A DNA stretch of 64,000 nt from Sphingomonas sp. Leaf208 (lineage in GTDB: Bacteria > Pseudomonadota > Alphaproteobacteria > Sphingomonadales > Sphingomonadaceae). Positions 33,840 through 41,217 of this stretch are shown piece by piece. The DNA lies in the NCBI RefSeq assembly GCF_001421415.1, contig NZ_LMKH01000034.1, positions 124,001 to 188,000 on the forward strand. The letters run 5' to 3'. Position 1 is the stretch's first letter; each line of letters begins with the position of its first letter. The notes beneath the pieces were generated by a model. The model was not told where the DNA came from and did not search any database. It saw nothing but the letters and a program-made list of their open reading frames with translations. The position numbers and the translations under genes are program-made.

Positions 33840-36375
33840 GATCGGCCTGACGTCCGGGTCCGGGCTCTGGTCGGGACGGCTGGGACTCCGCTGGCTGATC
33901 GCGGGCGAGTGGCGGTTCCACCCTGCCCGCTTCCTGTTGACGGCGGTCGCGATCGCGGTCGGCGTGGCGCTTGGCTTCGCGGTGCATCTGGTCAACGGTT
34001 CGGCGCTGGCGTCGTTCGACGGCGCGATGCGCGGCGTCAGCGGTGCCGCCGAACTGTCGGTCCGCGCGACCAGCCCGCTCGGCTTCGACGAACGCCTCTA
34101 TCCCCGCGTCGCACGAGCCGATGGCGTCGGCGATGCCAGCCCGGTGCTGCGCCTCGATGCGCGGATCGGCAAGGCGCGGCTGACGCTGCTGGGCGTCGAC
34201 GTGATCCGGGCCGCCACGGTGACGCCGTCGCTGATCGGCATCCGCCCGCGTGGTCCCGATACCGGCAACGATACGGCGTTCGACGAGTCCGCGCTGTTCC
34301 TGTCGCGCGCGGCACTGACCCAGGTCGGTGCGAAGATCGGCACGCGATTGGTTGTCGTCGCCAACGGCCGGTCGGTGCCGCTGCGGGTCGCGGGCACGCT
34401 GCCGGCGACGGACGAATCGACCGCGGTCGGCGTCATGGATATCGCCGCGGCGCAGTGGCGGTTCGGGCGTCTCGGGCGGATCGATCGTCTCGACCTCGCG
34501 CTGTCGGATCGCTCAATCGCGGAGCCGGCGTTGCGCGCGATCCTGCCCGCGGACGCTATCCTGTCGACCGCCGAAACGCAGAACGCGCAGGGCGATGCCC
34601 TGTCGCGCGCGTACCGTGTCAATCTCGACATGCTGGCGCTGGTCGCGCTGCTGACCGGCGGTTTCCTCGTCTATTCGGCGCAGTCGCTGTCGGTGGTGCG
34701 GCGGCAACGTGCGTTCGCCCTGCTCCGGACATTGGGCATGCCACGCGCCGGGATCATCGCTGCGGTCGTGATCGAGGGGCTCGCGATCGGACTGGTCGGC
34801 GCCGCGGCAGGATTGGCGGCTGGGTATGGCCTGGCATGGGCGGCACTCCACTGGTTCGGCGGCGACCTCGGTGCGGGCTATTTCGGCGGCAGCACCGCGC
34901 GCGTCGTGATTCAGCCCGGCGCCGCGATCGGGTTCTTCGCGCTCGGCCTGCTCGCCGCGATCCTCGGCAGCGCGTTGCCCGCCCGCGTCGCGGCGCGGGC
35001 TGCACCGGCGGCAGCGCTCAAGAACGCCGGCGACGTACTCGATCCGCGGCGGCCGATAGCGTGGTGGCCTGCCGCCGCGTTGCTCGTCGCAGGAGGCGCC
35101 GCGTCGCTGTTGCCCGCGATCGCCGGACTGCCGCTGTTCGGTTTCCTGGGGATGGCGCTGATGCTCGCGGGCGGTGTCGCGGGTGTGCCGTGGTTCGCGC
35201 GCACCCTGCTGACCCCGCTGGCGCGGCGGACGCGAGGCAGCGTGCCCGGGCTGCTCGCGGTCCGCCACCTCCACGGCGCGCCCGGCGAAGCGGCGACCGC
35301 ATTATGCGGGATCGTCGCGTCGACCGCGCTGATGATCGCGATGGCGACGATGGTGACCAGCTTCCGCGGCGCGGTCGACGAGTGGCTCAACCAAGTGCTC
35401 GGCGCGGACCTGTATCTGCGCACCACCGCCGGTGCGACGTTCGATCCGGCGACCCGCACGCGTATCGCAGGCACGCCGGGTATCGCCCGCCTCGCCTTCA
35501 GCCGCCAGATCCCGCTGACCGTTGCCGCGGATCGCCCACCGGTCAGTCTGATCGCGCGACCCGAGCGTGGTGGCCGCGATCCATTGCTGGTGCTGATCGA
35601 TAGTGGGCCACCGGTGCCGAAGAACGCGCTGCCGATATGGGTCTCCGAGCCTGCGCAACGGCTTTACGGCTGGAATCCGGGCGAGCGCATCACGCTGCCG
35701 ATCGCCGGCCGCACGCAGTTCACCGTCGCCGGCATATGGCGTGACTACGGACGCCAGGCGGGCGCGGTGCTGATCGATGAGGGCGACTACCAGCGCCTGA
35801 CGGGCGACGATCGCCGCGACGAGATTTCCGCGACGATCCTGCCCGGTGCGGATCCGGCCAAGGTCGCGCGCGCGATGACCGATCGCCTGCCCGCCGACCT
35901 GCGCCCCCAGGTCGAAGTCGGCCAGCCGGCGACGCTGCGGAAACTCGCGCTGACGCTGTTCGATCGCAGTTTCGCGGTCACCTATCTGCTGGAGGCGGTG
36001 GCGATCCTGGTCGGGCTGGCGGGCGTGGCGGCGACGATGTCGGCGCAGACGATCGCGCGCGAACGCGAGTTCGGAATGCTCCGGCATCTCGGCCTCACCC
36101 GCGGCCAGCTCACCAGGATGCTCGCCACCGAGGGTGCGATCGTCGGGCTCACCGGCGCGCTCGCGGGGATCGGGCTCGGCCTGGTCCTGTCGCAAGTGCT
36201 GATCCACGTCATCAACCCGCAGTCGTTCAACTGGACGATGACCACCCGCATCCCGCTCGGCACGCTGATCGGCGTCGCGACCGCGCTGACGGGCGCGGCG
36301 GCGGCGACCGCGATGCTGGCGGGGCGGCGCGCGACGGCGAAGAGCGCGGTACAGTCGGTGCGGGAGGATTGGTGA
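33829..36375 (+). CDS. FtsX-type ABC transporter permease, 848 residues
   Basis: The large permease has two FtsX/MacB-type membrane units (about residues 270-410 and 700-840) with big periplasmic regions in between, and an N-terminal helix followed by a MacB-PCD-like domain. Clear family patterns are LLTGGFLVYSAQSLSVVRRQRAFALLRTLGMPRAGI near 275 and TMSAQTIAREREFGMLRHLGLTRGQLTRMLATEGAIVGLTG near 740 (regions only). The start is GTG at 33829, overlapping the ATPase gene. Together with the lipocalin gene downstream it looks like the AttEFGH type of transporter. Confidence 0.92.
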   Translation: MAPEIGLTSGSGLWSGRLGLRWLIAGEWRFHPARFLLTAVAIAVGVALGFAVHLVNGSALASFDGAMRGVSGAAELSVRATSPLGFDERLYPRVARADGVGDASPVLRLDARIGKARLTLLGVDVIRAATVTPSLIGIRPRGPDTGNDTAFDESALFLSRAALTQVGAKIGTRLVVVANGRSVPLRVAGTLPATDESTAVGVMDIAAAQWRFGRLGRIDRLDLALSDRSIAEPALRAILPADAILSTAETQNAQGDALSRAYRVNLDMLALVALLTGGFLVYSAQSLSVVRRQRAFALLRTLGMPRAGIIAAVVIEGLAIGLVGAAAGLAAGYGLAWAALHWFGGDLGAGYFGGSTARVVIQPGAAIGFFALGLLAAILGSALPARVAARAAPAAALKNAGDVLDPRRPIAWWPAAALLVAGGAASLLPAIAGLPLFGFLGMALMLAGGVAGVPWFARTLLTPLARRTRGSVPGLLAVRHLHGAPGEAATALCGIVASTALMIAMATMVTSFRGAVDEWLNQVLGADLYLRTTAGATFDPATRTRIAGTPGIARLAFSRQIPLTVAADRPPVSLIARPERGGRDPLLVLIDSGPPVPKNALPIWVSEPAQRLYGWNPGERITLPIAGRTQFTVAGIWRDYGRQAGAVLIDEGDYQRLTGDDRRDEISATILPGADPAKVARAMTDRLPADLRPQVEVGQPATLRKLALTLFDRSFAVTYLLEAVAILVGLAGVAATMSAQTIAREREFGMLRHLGLTRGQLTRMLATEGAIVGLTGALAGIGLGLVLSQVLIHVINPQSFNWTMTTRIPLGTLIGVATALTGAAAATAMLAGRRATAKSAVQSVREDW

Positions 36376-37451
36376 TGCTGCGACCTTGGGCCCTGCTCGG
36401 CTGGATCGCCGCGATCGGTGTCGCCGCGCCAGCCGCCACGCCGCCCGCCCCCTATCCGGTCGTGCGGCCGGGGATCAGCTTGCGCTTCCCCGCGGATCAC
36501 GGCGCGCACCCGGCGTTTCGCACCGAATGGTGGTACGTCACCGGCTGGCTGCGGACCGAGGATGGCAAGGATCTCGGTTTCCAGGTGACGTTCTTCCGCA
36601 CGCGCCCGCCGGTCGATCCACGCAACCCGAGCCGGTTCGCCGCACGCCAGGTCCTGTTCGCGCACGCCGCGCTGTCCGATCCGACCACGGGCAAGCTGCT
36701 CCACGGCGAGCAGGCGGCACGCCAAGGCTTCGGTCTCGCCCAGGCGCGCACCGGCGATGCCGACGTCGCGATCCGCGACTGGCGGTTGCGCCGTGCAGGC
36801 AATGGCCGCTGGACGACGCGTGTAAACGCGGACGGCTTCGGCCTCGCGCTCGACTTCCAGCCGACGCAGCCTCCCCTGCCGCAGGGAATCGGAGGCTATA
36901 GCCGCAAGGGACCACGCCCCGAGGAAGCGAGCTATTATTACTCGGTGCCGCATCTCCGCGTGACCGGCCGCGTCCGCAAAGGTGGCGGAACAGTCGCAGT
37001 AACCGGCGAGGCGTGGCTCGATCGCGAATGGTCGTCCAACTACCTCGCCCCCGCCGCGCAAGGCTGGGACTGGACCGGGCTCAATTTCGACGACGGTTCC
37101 GCGCTAATGGCGTTCCGCATCCGGCGCAAGGGCGGCGGGACGGTCTGGACGGGCGGTTCACTCCGCCGCGCCGACGGCAGCATGACGGTGTTCGGCCCCA
37201 ACGACGTCGCCTTCCGCCCGCTCGCGACATGGCGGAGCAAGGCGACCGGCGCGCTCTACCCGGTCTCGCAGGAACTGAGCGTGCGCATAGCCGGCGGCAT
37301 CCAGCGCTGGCGCCTCGTACCGATGTTCGCCGCACAGGAGCTCGACGCCCGCCGCAGCGGCCTGCCGGTCTATTGGGAGGGCGCGGTCCGCACCCGCGGC
37401 GGTCGCGGCTATCTCGAACTCACCGGGTATGAGCGCGCGCTGGAGATGTGA
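36375..37451 (+). CDS. AttH/CrtC-like lipocalin-domain protein
   Basis: The 358-residue protein has a signal peptide (LGWIAAIGVAAPAAT) and two lipocalin-like barrels of the AttH/carotenoid-1,2-hydratase group. The conserved start HPAFRTEWWYVTGWL, the SYYYSVPHLRVTGRV turn and GEAWLDREWSSNYL are all present. GGGAGGA at 36362-36368 gives ideal spacing to the ATG at 36375, and the ATG overlaps the permease TGA. Proteins of this type are encoded with FtsX-class transporters and are thought to bind lipids or lipid-like substrates in the envelope; the ligand is not known. Confidence 0.9.
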   Translation: MLRPWALLGWIAAIGVAAPAATPPAPYPVVRPGISLRFPADHGAHPAFRTEWWYVTGWLRTEDGKDLGFQVTFFRTRPPVDPRNPSRFAARQVLFAHAALSDPTTGKLLHGEQAARQGFGLAQARTGDADVAIRDWRLRRAGNGRWTTRVNADGFGLALDFQPTQPPLPQGIGGYSRKGPRPEEASYYYSVPHLRVTGRVRKGGGTVAVTGEAWLDREWSSNYLAPAAQGWDWTGLNFDDGSALMAFRIRRKGGGTVWTGGSLRRADGSMTVFGPNDVAFRPLATWRSKATGALYPVSQELSVRIAGGIQRWRLVPMFAAQELDARRSGLPVYWEGAVRTRGGRGYLELTGYERALEM

Positions 37452-37534
37452 GCGCGCAAAATTTGCGGCGGCAGCGGACGAAACGCGTGCCAGCGCGTTG
37501 AGGTCGCTCGAACCGAAACGGGAGAGGACCGGGT

Positions 37535-38419
37535 TTGCCGCATTTTCTGGTTGCCGAAAGCGAGACCGCGGACGAGCGCGAGGCGCGTCGTCGCCATGCC
37601 GGCAAAAGCTCGGGCGAAACCTATGCGTCGACGCTTCGTCAGCTCCGTCCCGATGCCGAGATCACGATCGTCGCACCCGCCGACGACGATGCGCAGGTCT
37701 ACGAGGCCAACGCCCTGAGCCTGTTCGACGCGGTGTTCATCACCGGATCGCCGCTCCACGTCTATGACGACAGCCCGGAGGTCCGACGCCAGTTGACCTT
37801 CATGCGATCGGTATTCGCATCGGGCACGCCGTCGTTCGGATCCTGCGCCGGATTGCAGCTCGCGGTCGCCGCTGCCGGAGGGAAAGTGCGCAAGATGCCG
37901 CAGCGGATGGAGGCCGGGATCGCCCGCCGCATCACGCCGACCGACGCCGGCCGCGATCACCCGCTGCTCGCCGGCCGCGCTCCCAGCTGGGACGCCCCCG
38001 CGATCCACGGCGATGAGGTCGAGACGCTTCCCGCAGACGCGACCCTGCTCGCGAGCAACGCCGTCACGACGACTCAGGCCGCCGAGATCCGCCACGACGG
38101 CGGGATTTTCTGGGGCGTGCAATATCACCCTGAACTCGCGCTCGGCGAAATCGCGGTCGCGTTGCGCCGCCAAGCCGAGGACATCGTCGAAGCCGGACTC
38201 GCGGAGACGACCGACGACGTCGAGCACCGCGCGGACCAACTCGACGCGCTCCACGACGATCCCGATCGCCGCTCGCTGCTATGGGCGCTCGGCGTCGATG
38301 ACGAGTTCGCCGACGAGGCGCGCCGCCGCACCGAACTGACCAATTTCCTCGATCACCTCGCGGACATCGACGCCAGCGATCGCGCACACGCCGCATCGCC
38401 CGATCTGTGTCCCGCCTGA
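37535..38419 (+). CDS. class I glutamine amidotransferase (GATase1) family protein
   Basis: The 294-residue cytosolic protein has the GATase1 triad: Cys in SFGSCAGLQLA near residue 107, and His and Glu in QYHPELALG near 202. VFITGSPLHVYDD near 67 forms the oxyanion region. It resembles GMP-synthase-like solo amidotransferases, although the partner and nitrogen acceptor are unknown. The C-terminal 90 residues (VEHRADQLDALHDDPDRRSLL onward) are an extension of charged helices. The TTG at 37535 is supported by GGAGAGG seven bases upstream. Confidence 0.88.
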   Translation: MPHFLVAESETADEREARRRHAGKSSGETYASTLRQLRPDAEITIVAPADDDAQVYEANALSLFDAVFITGSPLHVYDDSPEVRRQLTFMRSVFASGTPSFGSCAGLQLAVAAAGGKVRKMPQRMEAGIARRITPTDAGRDHPLLAGRAPSWDAPAIHGDEVETLPADATLLASNAVTTTQAAEIRHDGGIFWGVQYHPELALGEIAVALRRQAEDIVEAGLAETTDDVEHRADQLDALHDDPDRRSLLWALGVDDEFADEARRRTELTNFLDHLADIDASDRAHAASPDLCPA

Positions 38420-38447
38420 CTCTTTTACCCGCAACAAGGAGCGACCA

Positions 38448-38753
38448 ATGTCCACCACTCTCAAGGCAAAGTTCGATACCCGCCGCGAAGCCGAGATGAC
38501 CGTCGAGCGCCTGGTCCAGGAGCAGGGCATCGAGCGGACCGACATCTTCATCACCACCGACGGCGCGGACAACAGCGTCGGCGACGAGAAGGCCGGTTCG
38601 GATACCGAAGGCAAGAACCCGACGCCGGAATCACGCGACGATGCGGCGCTGGAAGGCAAGATCGTAGTGTCCGTCGACATCGCGGACGATGCCCGCGCCG
38701 CCGAGGTGAAGGCCGCGTTCAAGGAATTCGACGCGAGCGACATCCAGGGCTGA
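38448..38753 (+). CDS. hypothetical acidic protein, 101 residues
   Basis: AAGGAG six bases upstream of the ATG marks a clear start. The protein is acidic and soluble, with a central disordered region (DNSVGDEKAGSDTEGKNPTPESRDD) and a C-terminal strand-helix GKIVVSVDIADDARAAEVKAAFKEF that looks like a small ferredoxin-like or general-stress fold. Related small proteins occur widely in alphaproteobacteria, but I know no function. It sits 28 bases after the amidotransferase, so it may be cotranscribed with it. Confidence 0.75.
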   Translation: MSTTLKAKFDTRREAEMTVERLVQEQGIERTDIFITTDGADNSVGDEKAGSDTEGKNPTPESRDDAALEGKIVVSVDIADDARAAEVKAAFKEFDASDIQG

Positions 38754-38798
38754 TAGCCGATCGAGGTACGGCGCTAACCACGCCGTACCTCCTACTCA

Positions 38799-39149
38799 TC
38801 AATGCGGGGCGAGTCTCCGGAACGTTTCCAGGACCACGGCCTCCATGATCGGCTTGTCGAGCACTTCGGCGGGCGGATCGCAAGGCACGCAGGCTTCGGG
38901 CGTTCCGGTGATGAACATGACGGGTATGTTGCCGTGCGCGGCAATGATCCTTTGTACCGCAAGCGGCCCGGTTCCCTCGCGAAGTCGGACGTCGGAAACG
39001 ATCATATCCGGGATGTGCGCCCCTGCGGCCACGACCGCGTCGGTCTCGCAATCCGCCTGATCATAGGATGTCGCGCCGGCCTGCTGAATCAGGCTGATGA
39101 TATGGTCTGCGATCAGCCAGTCGTCTTCGATCACAAGTACGTGGCACAT
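38799..39149 (-). CDS. single-domain response regulator (CheY-like)
   Basis: The 116-residue protein is a stand-alone receiver: acidic pair EDD at 8-10, phosphorylation Asp in IVSDVRLREG near residue 53, the conserved Thr in VMFITGTPEA near 82, and Lys in VLDKPI near 100. There is no output domain. Its small size and position close to a LOV histidine kinase suggest it is that kinase's partner or a phosphate sink, as in LovK/LovR systems. This is inferred from layout. Upstream lies an AT-rich palindrome (39221-39239). Confidence 0.9.
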   Translation of the reverse strand: MCHVLVIEDDWLIADHIISLIQQAGATSYDQADCETDAVVAAGAHIPDMIVSDVRLREGTGPLAVQRIIAAHGNIPVMFITGTPEACVPCDPPAEVLDKPIMEAVVLETFRRLAPH

Positions 39150-39220
39150 TTGGGTTTCCCGGTAAACTCAGGGTCCCTCAACGCGCCGGATGCCAGTCGG
39201 GCCCAGTCTTCACATAGATT

Positions 39221-39239
39221 AAGTTAAATCACTTAACTT
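39221..39239. promoter_or_regulatory. AT-rich perfect dyad upstream of the response regulator gene
   Basis: AAGTTAA-ATCAC-TTAACTT has 7-base perfect arms in an otherwise GC-rich genome. It lies 70 bases upstream of the response regulator start and overlaps the TAA stop of the 116-residue gene upstream (39233). It could be an operator, a promoter-distal site or a terminator for the upstream gene. Confidence 0.35.
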
Positions 39240-39583
39240 TGTTTTGGTGTACTCTCACCGTCATCCACCGTCGCAAACCAGTCCGCATAGGGTGTCGTGC
39301 GCGCCATGTGCCGGTTGAGATCGGGCGCGCCATCGGTCCACCATACCGGCCCCCGCTCGCCCAGACAGTGCTTCGCGGCATCCACCGCGGCCCGCGCAGC
39401 CGCCTCCGCTGCGCCATCGCCATCCCGCTTCGCCGCGGCCACGCCTCGCCGCCCGTCCATCAACGCCGCAACCAGTCGCACGCGGTCGTCTTCGGCCAAA
39501 CCGGGGTTCGCAGTCCGCCAGAGCCGCCCGCGCACCACGATATAGCGTCCGTCGGGGGTCGTCAGCGGGGATGGTTTCGGCAT
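39233..39583 (-). CDS. hypothetical protein, 116 residues
   Basis: The protein begins MPKPSPLTTPDGRYIVVRGRLWRTANPGL and has a helical alanine-rich middle (AALMDGRRGVAAAKRDGDGAAEAAARAAVDAAKHCLG, region only). It ends WWTDGAPDLNRHMARTTPYADWF. It is a recurring conserved protein of unknown function in sphingomonads and related bacteria, from memory of similar sequences. No signal peptide or membrane helix is present. The start at 39583 removes a longer frame that runs into the kinase gene. It lies between the response regulator and the LOV kinase. Confidence 0.7.
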   Translation of the reverse strand: MPKPSPLTTPDGRYIVVRGRLWRTANPGLAEDDRVRLVAALMDGRRGVAAAKRDGDGAAEAAARAAVDAAKHCLGERGPVWWTDGAPDLNRHMARTTPYADWFATVDDGESTPKQS

Positions 39584-39597
39584 CGACGCAAGCGAGC

Positions 39598-41079
39598 CTA
39601 GAGCGGTGCATCGATCGTGAAGACGACGCCGGTGTCGCGATACTCGATCCGGGCGGTGCCGCGCATGTGCTGTGCGAGCACGCGTTCGATCATCCGCGAT
39701 CCGAAACCGGTGCGCGTCGGCGGGGTGACCACCGGGCCGCCGGTCTCCTCCCACATGAAGGCCAGCCGGCGTCCGCCTTCACCGATGCCGACGCTCCATG
39801 AAATCGTGACATGCCCGCCCGCGACGTGGAGCGCGCCATATTTGGCGGCGTTGGTCGCCAGTTCGTGAAGCGCCATCGACAAGGCGAGCGTCACGCGCGG
39901 CTCGAGCCGGACATGCGGCCCCTCGACCGAGAACAGGCGACCGCCGCCATCATCGAACGGCGCCATCACCCCGGTCACGATATCCGCGATCGTCGCACCC
40001 TCGACCTCGTCGCGCAGCAACAGGTCGTGCGCGACCGCCAGCGATCCGATCCGCGCACCGATCGTGTCGCGCGCCTCGGACATGGACGCGGCATCGCGCA
40101 ACGTCTGGTTGACGATCGCGCTGACCGTCGCGAGCGTGTTCTTGACCCGGTGCGTCAGTTCGCCCGCCAGCAGCGCGCGATGTTCCTCGGTCCGCTTGCG
40201 CTCGGTTATGTCGGTCGAGAAGCCGGTCATCGACAGCGCCGTGCCATCCGCGCGCGTCAGCAATTCGCCGCGGATCGCGACCCAGCGAACCTCGCCCGTC
40301 GGCGTCACGATGCGGTATTCGATGTCGTAGTCGCATCCCGTCGCGATCGTCTCCTGGATCGCTTCGACGACGCGCGGGCGATCCTCCGGATGGATCGTTT
40401 CGAGGAACTCGGGATAACCGAACGCCGCGCCCGGATCATAGTCGAAGACGATCTTGCAGCCATCCGATGCGTCGAGATGCTGGCTGGCGGGATCGAAGGT
40501 CCACGCGCCCAGCCGCCCCGCCTTCAACGCGAATTGCAGCCGCGCGGCGCTGTCCGCGAGCCGAACCTGAGTCTCCGCGGCGGACGCCTCGAGCTCGCGC
40601 TGCTCGGCCTCCAGCAGCGCGAGCGTTTCGCGTTCGAGCGTCACGTCGTGCTGGGACGCGACGTAATAGCGCAGATGCCGGCTGCGATCGAACACCGGCG
40701 CGACCAGCAGCCGGTTCCAGAACGGCGTCCCGTCCTTGCGGTGGTTGAGCAGGTCGATCTCGAGCCGCTCGGACCGCCCGATCGCATCCCGCAGCCGCGA
40801 CACGTCCTCGGGATACGTCTCCGGCCCTTGCAGGAACCGACAATTCCGCCCGACCACCTCGTCGCGGGCATAGCCGGTCAAGCGCTCGAACGCCGCGTTC
40901 ACGTGAATGATCGGGTTGTCGGGAAGCGTCGGATCGCTGATCGCCATAGGCAGGATCGCTTCGTTGAATCCGACCACGAAAGGATCCGCCGCGTCGAGCG
41001 AACGGCCGAATGCCGCCAGGATCAGCGTATGATCGGCATCCTCGTCCCGCAAGGACGTCTGGTTCTTACTCTGTTCCAA
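39598..41079 (-). CDS. LOV-domain (blue-light) HWE/HisKA-2 histidine kinase
   Basis: The protein of about 493 residues has a LOV domain (about 20-125) with the photoactive-cysteine motif GRNCRFLQG preceded by VNAAFERLTGYARDEVV. A second PAS domain (about 155-285) ends TGFSTDITERKR, and the HWE-type kinase follows with the phospho-acceptor His in ELTHRVKNTLATV near 307. The ATP domain includes HELATNAAKYGAL and TGFGSRMIERV. LOV-HWE kinases sense blue light through FMN and phosphorylate response regulators. The start is unclear: TTG at 41079 is used here, and TTG 41052 or ATG 41130 are possible. It is part of a cluster with a single-domain receiver. Confidence 0.9.
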   Translation of the reverse strand: MEQSKNQTSLRDEDADHTLILAAFGRSLDAADPFVVGFNEAILPMAISDPTLPDNPIIHVNAAFERLTGYARDEVVGRNCRFLQGPETYPEDVSRLRDAIGRSERLEIDLLNHRKDGTPFWNRLLVAPVFDRSRHLRYYVASQHDVTLERETLALLEAEQRELEASAAETQVRLADSAARLQFALKAGRLGAWTFDPASQHLDASDGCKIVFDYDPGAAFGYPEFLETIHPEDRPRVVEAIQETIATGCDYDIEYRIVTPTGEVRWVAIRGELLTRADGTALSMTGFSTDITERKRTEEHRALLAGELTHRVKNTLATVSAIVNQTLRDAASMSEARDTIGARIGSLAVAHDLLLRDEVEGATIADIVTGVMAPFDDGGGRLFSVEGPHVRLEPRVTLALSMALHELATNAAKYGALHVAGGHVTISWSVGIGEGGRRLAFMWEETGGPVVTPPTRTGFGSRMIERVLAQHMRGTARIEYRDTGVVFTIDAPL

Positions 41080-41217
41080 GCAAGTATTTGCTACCCAAAG
41101 TCTCGCGCGTCGACAATAGCATACCGTCATTGCGCCGAAGCATTTCCACCGCCGGGGTGCGTGGCGGGAGAACGCACGAACGCGACGCGATCGCGCCACG
41201 CATCTGCCGATACGCCG

